A stretch of 64,000 nucleotides of DNA from Carallia brachiata (Eukaryota > Streptophyta > Magnoliopsida > Malpighiales > Rhizophoraceae), in contig JADCRB010000040.1 in NCBI GenBank assembly GCA_021464245.1, positions 8,883,534 to 8,947,533 on the forward strand, written 5' to 3'. How positions within the stretch are numbered: the stretch's first letter is position 1; the number at the start of each line of letters is the position of its first letter. The translations under genes were made by a program, and so were the position numbers. The notes below the pieces were generated by a model that was not told where the DNA came from, did not search any database, and saw only the letters and a list, made by a program, of their open reading frames with translations. Positions 25,301 through 37,617 of the stretch are shown piece by piece.

Positions 25301-25474
25301 CGTCGGAGTACTTCTTTTCAATGGCGCCAGGTGGCCCAGGAACAGGAGCAGCTTCCTCTGATTTATGAGCTTTCTTTTTAACGGTGTAAACAATGGCACC
25401 CACCACCAATGCCAAAATGACGGCCACCAAGAACCACCCGCACCACCCCTGGACCTCGATGATTTCTCCCCCAT
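22364..25474 (-). CDS. GH9 endo-1,4-beta-glucanase, membrane-anchored (two apparent frameshifts)
   Basis: A glycoside hydrolase family 9 endoglucanase, which cleaves beta-1,4-glucan in cell-wall metabolism. Six minus-strand exons: 25474-25263, 24974-24691, 24339-23902, 23554-23416, 23034-22868 and 22696-22364, all GT-AG. With two lost bases counted back the length would be 524 residues, close to the 525 I recall for Arabidopsis GH9B7. An N-terminal hydrophobic anchor (GWFLVAVILALVVGAIVY) is followed by the PVPGPPGAI linker. Catalytic features are DAGD (104-107), the VHHRGAS histidine region (about 441), and Asp488/Glu497 in DSRNNSMQGEP. Exon 1 as written changes frame twice: at the C4 run 25446-25449, after MGEKSSRSRG, and at the T3 run 25293-25295, before IAMQFFDIQK. 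Each change is one missing base. Exons 2-6 are intact, which argues for sequence error rather than decay. It is most like GH9B5/GH9B7. Confidence 0.9.
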
Positions 25475-26300
25475 TGTCAGATGTCTGTCTCAATGTCCAA
25501 AAATCAAAAGACCAAAATGCTAATATATTACACAGATCTAACAACAAAAAAAAAAAAAAAAAAACCTGGGTTTTTCAGACAGATTTCCCAATGGCTTCGC
25601 AACTCTTGTTTCCAATTCTATGAGCTGGCTTTTCGGTTTTTTTTTTTTTTTTTTCTTTTTTCGTTGCTGGCGGGTGGTTGTTATTTTAGGAAAATGTGGT
25701 CGAAAAGACGCCTCCTGTAGGCAGCGCAACCCTTGTAATGGCGAAAGTTAAGTTGGATCTGGGCCAAATCGACGGCGTTGGCCCCGGCCGGAGTATAGGC
25801 TTGTTGTTTGGTAATGCCAGTCCCAAATGAGGTGTGTCTTTTTCTTTTTCTTTTTTTTTTTTTTCTGTTTTCTTTCTTCTTTACAGGCAGAACTGGCCAC
25901 CGACAGGATGATTTCCCAGTAATCGGTTTATTCCGGTGTATGTTTTTTTTTTCTTTTTTTGTTTTTTTTTTATCCCTTGTTTGTTCTTGCTCCCAGCTCC
26001 AAGCCTCCAACCAATGTCACCCAAAATTTCGTTGTATGTTGGTGGAGTGACGGATATATCCCCGATGGCGATGGTACTACTGCTGGTTGGTTGGAGTAGT
26101 TATGAGCGAGACGTGCGACGGGAAATTGGTGTTGACGTCATCAAGGAGAGAGACTTATGTCCGCCGCAGATTTGGTTTAGGTCTGCACCATTCACGGGCC
26201 ACCGACAATACGGAGCTAAATCACAGTGAAATCCTGATTTCCTAAAGAGAGGATTTAGTTTTACATTTCATCACTGCTGTCGTTCGTAAAAAGTAAAAAT
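25475..26300. other. Upstream region of the endoglucanase gene
   Basis: The 5' UTR and promoter should lie here. It has two long T/A homopolymer zones (about 25545-25563 and 25638-25655) and pyrimidine runs at 25833-25975. GC-richer patches at 25700-25800 and 26050-26225 look like ordinary promoter-proximal single-copy DNA. The open frames here are low complexity or unrecognised. Confidence 0.5.
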
Positions 26301-29300
26301 TGTGGTGTTTGATTATTTAGTTAAATTTTTTAAAAATAGTTCATTGTTAATAGATAATTTAAAAAATAACTGATTTAAAAAATAAATACAATCTAACCTT
26401 ACTGTATAAATTTGGAACACCGCGAACAGTGCGGCAGTGCTTGTCTTTTGTACAAAATTAGAACACTGGCGCACTGCTTTCACAAGCGACGAAAAATTAG
26501 GCATTAGCATATATATATATATATTTTTTTTCATTTTTTCATGTAAAAATAACAACATAATATTATTTTATTCACAAACATTAATTTATAAAATAAAAAT
26601 AATAATATTTTAATAAGTATACATGACTTTCCATATTTTTTTCTCTTTTTTCTCTCTTTTTTTATTTTTTATTGTTTAAATACTATCTTACATTGTAAAA
26701 ATAATAATATTTTTTTTCAAATACAGTAATATTTGTAATAAAAATAATATCTATAAAAAATAATATTTATTATAAATTATATTTCATTTTTAAGTAATTC
26801 ATTTAATAAATTTTGACTTATAAATATATGAGATTCATTTTATAAGATTAATTTAGAGATAAAAAAATATTATAATAAAACATAAATTGAATATCTAAAA
26901 TGATCATTTTATTATTTAATCAGTAACAATTAATGTTAAATTAACTAAATACTATAACTTTAATTATTCATCAATAATAGTAAAAAATAACAATAATCAG
27001 AATCAACAATAGTAAAAACAATCAGCAATCAATAATAACAATTACCAACAATAAAACCAAATACCCCTAATTTTCTCAAACAGTTACAACTTGCACCTGT
27101 GTCTATATGTTTTATTTGTGGCAAATTTTATTTACTCAATTCTCTTGTTTGTCCTGAAAAATTTAAAACAAATGAAAGTTCTATTCTTTTCTTTTATTTT
27201 TACTCAATTCTCATGCAATCATTTGTACTCAAAATAAAAAATTTACCAAATTCTTTTCTTTATAATTATCCAAAGTTAGTTCATATTATACAAATTGATG
27301 AGTCAAGTTCCGAGATGGAAACTCCAGTTAATCTCGAGAACTAGGTAGTGAACTCAACCTATAAAGAAGATATGAGATGAGGGTTCTAGGCTGAACTTAG
27401 AAGAGAAAATCGAGTTCTAACATCGACAAAACAAGAATATTAAGGGATGTCGAGTGGATACTCGATATTAGTACTATGATCTCTAAGTTAATACTTTGAG
27501 ATTATAACTCAACCAATTACACGGATTGATCTCATCATTTTTAAGGTTTCCCAGTGGCATTTGTAGAAGGAGCCTGGCTCTTGAGTTTGGCGAGTGTTGG
27601 GAATTTCCCCTAACACAAATATTTAACGTCTTTTATAGCGTAAACTCTCTTTTAAGTGAGAAAATATTATTCGTCTATTGTAAAATCTTAATTTCAGGAA
27701 AAAGTATACTATCATTGACTATATCAAAGTCTAACAATCAATATTAATAAACTATTGGATTCATACTAATATTTAATTACTTCTAAAACATCCTCTCAAT
27801 TTGTTCTCGCAAATTCTAAATTGATATTTTCCTTGGTATTAGCAAATTTTTTTTTATTTCTTTATTTTTTGTGATATGGGATTCTTTTGCTGTCTTTAGT
27901 AACTGGACCTTATAAAAACCTATCGAAGCTGGTCCCATAACATGAATAAACCAATTATCAAGCCTATTTTTAAAACTTTTTTAATACCGATTCGGTTGAT
28001 ATAAGAAAATTATTCGATTTATTTATGTTTGTTAATCATTCATTTTAGACTCGATAAAAACTCATTTTAAAAACATGTTCATTGCAACTCGTTTTAAGTT
28101 CAACATATTGTATAAAAGCAAACAAGCAGAGTTGAATTTGGTAACGAGTTGATCTTAGTGCTGCACATAGGCTGGTGTTGAGCTTTGATTTTGAGATTAA
28201 AAAAATTATGAATGAGTCGAGCCTAAGTTTAGTATATTCTTATCAATTCAAATTCAAATTTTAAAATTAAAACTTAAGGTGAACCCGACTTCATGTTCAA
28301 TCAAAATATTAATTATTCGAGTCTAAACATGTCAAGGATCAACTTTGTTTTCGTCATTAGTTCAAATACTCATATTATCATTTTCACTCTAAACATTTTA
28401 TAAAGGATAAATATAAAAAATGTTATAATTTTTGCGTGCTTTTATAAAGTTAACCTGACAATTGTCCTTCATAGATATATTTTGCAACAAATCTAGTATA
28501 TTATTATCTTCATCTAATAAAATTCGACTTACTATGTCAATGCGAAGGGCACATACCTCTTGTTTCTGACCTTTATCAAAGACAACGAGGTACCAAATAA
28601 TCAAATTAGACAAATTCCATTAGATAAAGCTGCCGATGTGTGAGATTTGTTGTAAATAAAAATTTGAGAGTAAAAAAGGTGCTTTCCAAATGGTGGATTA
28701 AACTTATAAAATTACTTAAATTTCAGATTTTTTTTTTGTTTATTAATCCTTTTATAAAATATTAATGTTCTAAAAATGATTTTGCACCAAAACAAGTTGC
28801 AGGGTTGCGATCTTACTTTTCTTTGATTATACCTAGTACTCCAAGTAAAGTTACCAAGCAAAGAAAGTAAGATTCCTCGTTCAGATTGAACCGCGGTTTA
28901 CGCTTCCTCAATCTTTGGAACGAACTCGCTCCGATGTTATGAGTCTTATGACCGATCGATTACTGTGAAAACGGATGGTTGGTAATTGAGAGAGATCGGT
29001 TATCTCTTGAGGCTTGATTTACCTTTTATATATTTATATTATTTAGAACCTATTTGTGTACCAAAAACATATATATATTATTCACAACGATTACACATAT
29101 ATGTATGCTTGTTTGTCTGTCTATACATATATTAAATAATTATAAATAAAAAATGAAAATAGACAATTATATAAAATAAATAATCTAAAATTATGATAAA
29201 ATATTAAACATACATGATAAATCAACACTTATGTAAACTGAATGTAATATTTATTTGTATAGAATAATAATACATATTATGAAAACTGCATTATGAAACA

Positions 29301-29989
29301 TACCAAAATTTATAATAATAGAAAAAATCATTCATTTTTTTAATATCATTAAATAAAAAAAGACAAAAAGTTGACGATTCTTTCTATAAATATAAATTTC
29401 ATGATACAGTTTTTATGATATATATCATTACTCATTTGTGTAATATATAAAAATAGAAGCAGTGTGCATGTATGATATATACACACACACACAAGTATAT
29501 GTGAATAAAATAATAATAGAAATATAAAAAGATATCAAATAATAAACCCAGTTTATTACTTCGAATGAATGTTCATAAGATTCAAAGTAAAAAATAATAG
29601 TATAAACTGCATTATTTTTCCTAAAATTTATAGTTTAAATGTTATTTTACATTCTTTTTTTTAGTCTTTTGCAAAGAAAAGAAGTCAAGCTGCATAGCTT
29701 ATGAGTGGGGTCATGGATAGAATCGAGTTTAGCCTTAAATCTTTAGGTTATCGTAGGTTCAAATCAAATCGTTGTCAGATTAAGTTTAAGTCAAATTTTC
29801 TCATCTAGTTCTCATCGAATTGTCGAGTCAGTTTAAAGTTTAACGCTTCTAAATAGAAGCAAGGGTGGACAGACAGAGCTTCTTAATGAGCTTGCGCATA
29901 AATATCATTAGAGAGTTAGCTTTAAGCAAGTAATTAATAAATTATTGGGTTTTTGTAAACTTTTACAATTTCTTTGTGCAATTATGGGG
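26301..29989. other. AT-rich intergenic DNA
   Basis: No gene recognised. The ends of 26301 to about 27067 (TGGTGTTTGATTATT and, reverse-complemented, GGGGTATTTGGTTTTAT) weakly resemble inverted termini of a MITE, but there is no target duplication. A stretch near 28000-28330 with repeated ACTCG and CGAGT words looks like old transposon DNA. AT-rich filler with short (CA)n near 29480 occupies the rest. Confidence 0.4.
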
Positions 29990-30089
29990 CATAAATACCA
30001 CAAATTTTATACATTAAAAATAGTATACCAAAAATGACTTTAAGGCCCAAAGCTATTGCCTAACATCAAAAACAGTAATTTTGGTCCAC

Positions 30090-30405
30090 TGCTAATAGGC
30101 AGCAGTTTTTCAAGTTATTGTAACGAAAATGAAAACCGATGCATAAAGACTTTAAGCAACAGTTCTAAGCATCAATGGCAGTAGTTTTGCGGACTTTTAA
30201 GCAAAGTTTTTCGAAAGAAAATGCAGCAATTTTTAGATAGAAAGGCAGCAGTTTTTAGGGACAAAGGTAATGATTTTCAAACCAAAACGCAGTAATTCTT
30301 TGACACAAAGGCAACGATTTTCTTACAAAAACGCAACAGTTTGATGACAAAAAGGCAACGATTTAATTATAAAAGGCAGCGGTTATTTGACAAAAGACGA
30401 CGCTA
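30090..30405 (+). repeat. Short tandem subterminal repeats
   Basis: About ten degenerate copies of a 25-30-bp unit with the core AAAGGCAGCAGTTTTT or AAACGCAACGATTTTC. They fit the subterminal repeat array of the CACTA-like element. Confidence 0.65.
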
Positions 30406-30938
30406 TTTTTTAGAAAATACGAGTGGCTTACAATGGGCATATGATTTTTTAAATATTACCTGCTAAAACAATTATTGAGCATCTAAATAAATATAAAATC
30501 TCAAATAGAAATTTTAACTTGTGCAATACAAGAAAGTACAAATTCAAACTTATCAATAATAACTTGTAAAGTTTAAATGGTGTACATAAGAGAATTACAA
30601 TCAACTCAAAGGACTATTCCACAAAATCCTTAGCCATATTTTCCAGCCTGCATCTTTCTTGTAAACTCCATTCTTCGTATTGAAGACAGGATTTTGGTAG
30701 TCTGGATTTTCCTTAAAGTATTGCAGTAAAATTTTTTCTTTCATATGTCACATTTTCTATTTGTTTAGGTCTCATACTATATATATAACAAAATAGACAA
30801 GGAATTTCATACCCTATGATGATTGTTGGCCTCATCAAAAGCACAACCTAGAGGAAAGGTATCCCTTACAAGACACAAGGAAAATTCAAAATTGCATGAC
30901 ATTACTTAATTGAATTGGAAGGAATAAAAAAAGGGGGT

Positions 30939-31792
30939 TGTGAAACGAGACCAGTATGTTTTCGAGTCTGTAACTGTTAGGCTGCGAAAATACAAATAAA
31001 AACTTACAATTGAAAATTAAAAAATTATGTGGGGTTCGATCTCTGGTAGATCCTCTGATTAATACTCATGTGGTTTACTCAAGGGCTGCACCAGTTTGAT
31101 CATGATCGAAAGATATTGAATTTCCACAGCGTGATTTTGAACTGTAGGAAATAGATTCCACTGAGGGCTGAGACTTGATCTTAGGTGATGCTGGAACTCC
31201 GGTGAGGGCCGTAGAGGCTTGATCTCGTCGGATTGTTTGGTTCCAGTGAGAACCGTGTGGGTTTGATCTTAGGTGGACTGATTTGACTCCACTGAGGGTC
31301 GGGACTTAATCCCACTCAAACTGGTTTAGCTCCGTTGAGGGCCGTAGGGCTTGTTCTCATGTGGACCAGCTCTGCTGAGGGCTGTAGGAAGTTTTACCTC
31401 AGACATATGTTTAATATCTTGGGTTTTTAATCTTGCGGATCCAACTCAACGGCAGCTAGAGAGCATGCACCCAAAACATTTGGAGAGAGAAGAGGAGGCA
31501 TGCAAAGCTTTAGAAGAGATGTTTTTGCTTTGCATGGGATTGTTTGAAAGGTTTGAGGGAGTGCCTATTTATAGGCCTCCCCTCCCGTGTGAAAACATGC
31601 GTGCGAAAGGAATAAACTCCCTTTCCGTGTGAAAACACACGTGTGAAAGGAATAAGGTCCCTTCCCTTTCCCGAGTGAAAGCACGTGTGCGAAAGGAATA
31701 AAGTCCCTTTCCGTGTGAAAACACGCGTGTGAAAGGAATAAGTAGACTATTGACTTTTTTTTTTACCTTTGATTTTTTTTTATATGTTTACA
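30939..31792 (-). repeat. 3' LTR of the 3.6-kb element
   Basis: A direct repeat of 33675-34521. It contains its own degenerate subrepeats: a ~55-bp unit around CCACTGAGGG...TTGATCT (31150-31390) and a ~40-bp unit around GTGTGAAA...GGAATAA (31588-31742). Confidence 0.88.
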
Positions 31793-31812
31793 AATGCCCC
31801 CACCTCAAAACT
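31793..31812 (-). other. Polypurine tract
   Basis: The minus strand reads AGTTTTGAGGTGGGGGCATT directly before the 3' LTR start TGTAAACATA. It primes plus-strand DNA synthesis in LTR elements and fixes the orientation. Confidence 0.75.
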
Positions 31813-31944
31813 TGGTGAGAATGAACTCTGACGATGTGACCCGAACTGAGTCTTGAAGTCTAACTTGAAACTTGAGATGTCTTGATGAATATTGAATGTT
31901 GAAGTTTTCTAACTCCGACTATGCCTGTTGTTTTTGTTGTCATC

Positions 31945-32582
31945 TCCCTTTTATATTTGTGCGGGTTAGGAGTCTGGTTTGCTGGATTGCTACTGGATTG
32001 TCGCCTTTTATACTCGTGCGGCCAAGAGTGTTGAACTGTGTTGTCGCCTTTTATACTCGTGCGAGGTAGGAGTATTGGACTTGTTGGTGAGCTATTCGTC
32101 TTTTATACTCGTGCGAGGCAGGAGTATTGAATTGTGCTGTCACCTTTTATACTCGTGCGAGGTAGGAGTGTTGAATTGTGATATCGCCTTTTATACTCGA
32201 GCGAAGCAGGAGTTTGTTGTTGCTAAACTGTTTGATTTTTATACTCGTGTGAGGTAGGAATGCTAAACTGTGGTGTCGCCTTTTATACTCGTGTGAGGCA
32301 GGAGTATTGAACCGTGTTGTCGCCTTTTATACTCGTGCGAGTTAGGAGTTTGGACTGTTGGATTGTTCGCCTTTTATACTCGTGCGAGGCAGAAGTGTTG
32401 AACTGTGGTGTTGCCTTTTATATTTGTGCGAGGCAGGAGTGTTTAACTTGCTGGTGAGCTGTTTGCCTTTTATACTCGTGCGAGGCTAGAGTGTGCTTCA
32501 GTTGATTACCTTTTATACTCGTGCGAGGTAGAAGTGTTGAACTGTGTTGTCGCCTTTAATACTCGTGCGAGGTAGAAGTGTT
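31945..32582 (-). repeat. Minisatellite, ~45-bp unit, about 14 copies
   Basis: The plus strand repeats CCTTTTATACTCGTGCGAGG followed by AGGAGTRTTGAAYTG-like spacer. The 'cgtgcg' core recurs at roughly 32013, 32060, 32108, 32153, 32199, 32243, 32286, 32331, 32381, 32428, 32475, 32518 and 32562. On the element's sense (minus) strand most units contain GAGTATAAAAGGC, a near-consensus TATA box. The plus-strand open frame (FYTRA.../LLYSCEVGVL) is a by-product of the repeat. Confidence 0.9.
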
Positions 32583-32639
32583 TAAACTGCTGAGCTATTG
32601 AATTGTTGAGCTGTTGAGCCGTTGAACTGCTGAGCTGTT

Positions 32640-32960
32640 GACTTGGGTTTTGCTTTAGGGTTTGGGGTTTGTCCTTGAGTCTGAATTTGGAATTTGGATT
32701 TGGACTGTGAGCCTGGGTTTGAGTTTGGGTTTTGGGCCCGGGTTTGAGTTTGGATTTTTGGATTTTGAGCTAAAATTTGGGTCTAGGTTTGATGTCTGCC
32801 CCCGAATTTAGATTTAGATTTTAAGCTGGAATTTGGACTTGGGGTTTTTAACCCGAGTTTGAGCACAAATTCGGATTTGGGTTTTGAGCTCGATTGAGTT
32901 TGGATTTGGGCTGTCGGTTTTGAGTCGGGGTTTGAGATCTGTCCTCGAATCTAAAATTGG
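32640..32960. repeat. GTTTGG/GGGTTT-rich degenerate repeat
   Basis: About 320 bp of irregular repeats of GGGTTTGAGTTTGGATTTTGGGC type, between the minisatellite and the 5' part of the element. Strand asymmetry is strong: plus strand rich in G and T, poor in C. Confidence 0.75.
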
Positions 32961-33652
32961 ATTTTGAGGAAGGGTTCTGAAACTGCACATGAGCTTCAGA
33001 CATTTTTTTTTCTTTTTTTTTTCTTTTTTTGTTGAATTTTTTTGTTAAAATTTTTTCTTTTTTTTTTTTAACACATAACAACGTTAATTTACCGCTTGAT
33101 TGGGTCAGGTTAGGATGCATTTCTGGTCTACCAGCATATAAGCATTGTTTGTTTAGACATCTTCGAACTACGTTCGTCCCATTTGGAAGTGAGCCTGCTG
33201 GCAGGCTGGTGCTTTGATCCAATTGGATGAGAACCATGCCCCCAATTTGAAAGACTATAGTGGAAGAGCTTAGTAGGGATTTAACCTGTTGCCCCCAGCT
33301 TCGATCAGATTGGATAGTCGACTTCTCCATTTAGCGAGAGAGTCGAGGTAAAAGATCCTACTGTTGTGCCAGTTGCAGATTCTCTATTTTAATTTCTTTG
33401 GATGGCAAGGAACCATGTCTGTGCACGTGTTGATGGACTTGCGTACTCATGTAGGGTATTTGATGCAGGCAATGGAATAGTTACCTTTTTGCTCGCAAAG
33501 GCGATCTTACTCTTTCTTAGTGCCATTAATGCGCTAGATTCCTTACCTCCAGAGTTGTGTTGGTGTTTGCCGTTTCATGGCTTATAGGCCATGAAATGGC
33601 CGCTGTTCTACCAATTTTTTTTTTTTAGGAGCAAAAGATAAGAGGTAGAGAT

Positions 33653-33672
33653 ATCTTACTGAGCGTGCCAAA
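33653..33672 (-). other. Primer-binding-site-like sequence
   Basis: The minus strand reads TTTGGCACGCTCAGTAAGAT, two bases from the 5' LTR end. Its form, TTTGGCACGC..., recurs in plant gypsy elements. I do not assign the tRNA. Confidence 0.6.
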
Positions 33673-33674
33673 TT

Positions 33675-34521
33675 TGTGTAAGGTGGACTCGTATGGTTTC
33701 GAGTTTGCAACTGTTAGGCTGCGAAATTACAGATAAAAAATTACAAGTGAAAATTAAAAAATTGTGTGGGATTTGATCTTTAGTAGATCTTTCGATTAAT
33801 GCTCCTGTGATTTAGTTAAGGGCTGCACGAGTTTGATCTTGACCGAAAGATGTTGAATTTCTATAGCGTGATCTTGAATTGCAGGAAATAGATTCCATTG
33901 AGGGTTGAGACTTGATCTTAGGTGGTGCTGGAACTCCGGTGAGGGCCGTAGAGGCTTGATCTCGTCGAATTGTTTGGTTCCAGTGCAGGCCGTGTGGGAT
34001 TGATCTCAAGTGGATTGATTTGACTCCACTGAGAGCCGGGGCTTGATCCCACTCGAACTGGTTTAGCTCCGTTAAGGGTCGTGGGGCTTGTTCTCAGATG
34101 GACTGGCTCTACTGATGGCTGTAAGAAGCTTTATCTTATACAGATGTTTAATATCTTCGGTTTTTAATCTAGCGGATCCAACTTAGTTGCAGTTAGAGAA
34201 CATACACCTCAAATATTTGGAGAGAGAAGATGAGGTATGCTAAGCTTTAGAAGAGATGTTTTTACTTTGCATGGGATTATTTGAAAGGTTTGAGGGAGAG
34301 CCTATTTATAGGCCTCCCCTCTCGTGTGAAAACATGTGTGCGAAAGGAATAAACACCCTTTACGTGTGAAAGGAATAAGGTCCCTTTCCTGTGTGAAAGC
34401 ACGCATACAAAAGGAATAAAGTCCCTTTCTGTGTAAAAATACGCGTGCGAAAGGAATAAGTCGACTATTGACCTTTTTTTTAACCTTTGACTTTTCTTTG
34501 TTTTTGTTATATATGTTTACA
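33675..34521 (-). repeat. 5' LTR of the 3.6-kb element
   Basis: A direct repeat of 30939-31792, with frequent substitutions and small indels. It ends with the GGGGT target duplication. Confidence 0.88.
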
Positions 34522-37500
34522 GGGGTATAATCACATATCCAAATTTGAAATGCAGTGCTCACGAACAACAACCCACTGTGGAAGGCCCCCAAATTGAGGA
34601 TGAGGAAGAACCTTTCCAAGATCTGACATCCAGAAATAGACAACAAATGAATTATTTTAGATCCCCTCCATAAAAAAAAAAAAAAACCATTCTAATTGCC
34701 TTGCCAATTAATTGATAGTTCTCACTTTAGTGACCTAAATGTCAAGTCAACCGTAACTTATAAAAGCCATTGGCTTTGAACATTAAAATATATCATTGAT
34801 TTTAGCCATAGGGAAGGACATCGAGGACTTTTGATTAAGGGATATACCATGTACAAGAGCAGTCACATGCAACTAATTTTCATTAGGATAATCTTTTCTA
34901 ATTGATTCAGCTGATTGCAGCAAATGTTGGATTTGGGTATATAATTCTATACAAAAATTATATACTCAAAACATGTAGAGACCTAACTAAAGTTGTAATT
35001 AATCTTAGCACACAGCTTTTCATTACAATACAGTTGGCAGGTATACACCCAATATAAAGAATAAATCTGAGAGCATTGGCCTTACCAGGTGGAATAGTTG
35101 CAAGAGCCAATGGATTGCTTTCCTCCAACTTTGTAGTTTTTGGATTCACTTCTTTCAAACTATGTCAAAAAAGTATTTCGAAACCAATATTTGAACCAGA
35201 ACCTAGAAACCAATTTCAATGTGACACAAAACAAATGTAAATGTTAGTATCTTACTAGAAGCCACCACTTGCTGCATCCACATGGATTGAAGTATCCCAT
35301 CTACCAAGACCAAAATATACTTTAGTATGTGTAGCAAGTTTTAATTTGGAACACTTTGGTTTGGTCTTCATAAAGCCAAATTGCTAACAAAGAAGAATTA
35401 AAAAACTTAAGTGTAAATATGACGTTAATTACACTAAAATATACATAAAAGATAAGAGATGTTAATATCTAGTGAAGTACGGAATTCAAAAGGTTATAAA
35501 AAGGCAATACCTTTCCTAAGCTGTTCATTGGGGGCATTTTTCAGCTAGGATAACCTTGTTGCTACCAAATATTCTTGCACATAATCCTTTTCATAATATC
35601 TTAATTTTATTGTCACCCTTAAAAAATAGAGAATGATAATAAATAAATGTAAGGAAAAAGATTTAAAATGCATGCACGTGCACAAACATCTACAAGACAT
35701 TCAAAAGTTCTATTGTTTCTTCAGTAAAACAAAAAATCCATCAGTTACATCATTTCCAGGAGGTAGACCACTAGAGAAGATTTCGTGCATCCATATCTAA
35801 AGGATGCTTTTGTAGGGAATATAAAGCATCCACACGTTTTTTATTAAGGCTATCCAAATAATACGTAGAACTGATTTACCAATAGCAAAGGTACTCATTT
35901 ATCAGATAAAAATAACTTCATAATTCAACCTGCTCAATGATCTCAAGCTAATTTACTCTTGATTTTAGACAATCAGAGATAAAAATACAAAGTAGACGGG
36001 AGATTAGATTTAAGATCATACCATGGAACATTTTAAGAAGACGTTGTATTAGCATTTAAGTTGGAAACAAATCTGACTTCATATAGATTATCATCCTTCT
36101 CTGCAATTTATGCACAAAAAAAAAATGACTCCAACAATGCATATGCATAGCATAAACAACTATGAAGATTTCACAAGTCTCTAAAAACTTGAACATGTTT
36201 TGTAGTCCCATGTGCTCGAATATCATTTGAAAATTAAAGCTAAGAGCAAACCAATGAACCAACTCAATGCCTATTTACTTTTTCCATTCTATTTCAGCAA
36301 CCAAACAGAAAATAGATGTCAATTTTCACTAGAAATCTTCATCCAATTCTTAGCAAACAAATAAAAATAATAACTAAGCACTTCTTATTTTCCTCCTCTT
36401 ACCTTCCTAACAAACGAACATGGCACAAAAACACCAAAATTAGCTATAAATAATCAAAATAATATTATTTAAAACATAATGATTACCAAATGACTCAGAT
36501 GTTGAAGCCGAGCATTGAAGCATACGGACGCGAGAGGTCGAGATGGCAAGAACGAGATACTTGGAGCTTGACAATCTCTTGTTAAAGATGGCAAGAATGA
36601 GATACCTAGAGCTTGACAATCTCTTATTAACGTTAATAGAGAAAGACAGAGGCAACCGGAAGGCAGATGGAAGCTGCTGAGAAGTAATGGATAGGGCTTT
36701 TTCATACTCAAGTTGTAAAAATTAAACAAACAAAATGGAAACAGCAAAAAGCGAATAGAGAAAGGTTTTGACCTCAAAGTGTACAAGTAAGTTGAATCGA
36801 GCCTTAATCTTCAAATCCAGACCAATTTTTAGCAAATTTATGTCACAATTGTGAGAGAATGTCGTAGTAGATGACAGATTGTAAGATACTATCGTCAACA
36901 AGATGCTAGAGTGGGCAACCAACAATAATGGAGGTAATGGGTCCGAAAGAGTGGGCAAGGCACTCTCCTCTCCGTGATCATCAAGGACTGTGCACGCCCT
37001 CTGTAGCTTCTTCACAAGTGTTATGTAAACAATGATGTCGATCAGCCGAGCCAACCAATGGCAGATCTATGGCAGGATTCAATGGTTTTTTTTATCAGAT
37101 TCTTTGTTTTCCTTTTCCTTTTTTTTGTTGTTTTTTTTCCTCTGAGTTGGTTTCAAAGAGAGAGAGAAATGGAGCTAAATAGTGAGATGAAAAATGAAAG
37201 AGAGAGGAAGAGGCAGTGGTGAGGTTAGCGAGCAAACCAAAGGTCTCTATCTCTGTACAAAAGCTTCTTTATATGGATTAACATTTGGAAAAAAGTAAAA
37301 TGAAAAAGAGGTTAAAATATGATCGTTGCTCAATACTATAAAGAGTTGCATTTGAGAGTCTATTTCGGCGATTTTTACTGCTGAATAAAAACTGCTGCTT
37401 AAAGTAGCGTTTACCACACTTGTTTGCAAGATAGTTTAGGTGACGATGATAGTGGTTGCCTTAAATGTTTTAAGCAATGATTGTGAAGTGATTTTTGGTG

Positions 37501-37617
37501 TTCCAATTGGTATCCTGCTATGGGCCACAGAATCACTACCTAAAAAATTGCCACCACAGGACCGCAGCTATGGGTCCTAAATGACGTAGTGAAATAAGAA
37601 AAAATTTTTGTGAAGTG

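Larger units (their letters stand above)
30939..34521 (-). mobile_element. Non-autonomous gypsy-type LTR element, 3.6 kb
   Basis: Two long direct repeats (30939-31792, 854 bp; 33675-34521, 847 bp) start TGTG and end TTTACA, and are flanked by a perfect GGGGT target duplication (30934-30938, 34522-34526). Beside the left LTR the minus strand reads GAGGTGGGGGCATT, a typical gypsy polypurine tract. Beside the right LTR it reads TTTGGCACGCTCAGTAAGAT, a primer-site-like sequence common in plant gypsy elements. The element therefore runs on the minus strand. The 1.9-kb interior has no gag or pol. It consists of a 45-bp tandem array (31945-32582), a GTTTGG-rich stretch (32640-32960) and a short tail. 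Confidence 0.88.
29990..37617. mobile_element. Probable CACTA-type (En/Spm) transposon, degenerate
   Basis: The right end reads ...AATTTTTGTGAAGTG, giving a terminus CACTTCACAAAAATT when reversed. The left end near 29990-30060 (ACCACAAATTTTAT, then ATGACTTTAAGGCCCA) aligns loosely with the reversed right end (CACAAAAATTTT, then GTCATTTAGGACCCA). Short subterminal repeats around GGCAGCAGTTTTT occur at 30090-30400 and, in inverted orientation, AAAACTGCTGCTT at about 37380-37410; such inverted subterminal arrays mark CACTA elements. A later LTR element (30939-34521) sits inside. I did not recognise a transposase in the remaining interior (34540-37000), where minus-strand open frames are short and unassigned. 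Ends are approximate. Confidence 0.4.

Noticed and set aside
26301..27067. Possible MITE with TGGTGTTTG / GGGGTATTTGG ends
   Set aside because: Inverted ends match poorly and no target-site duplication is visible.
31979..32257. 92-residue plus-strand open frame with repeated YSCEVGVL
   Set aside because: By-product of the 45-bp minisatellite; antisense to the element.
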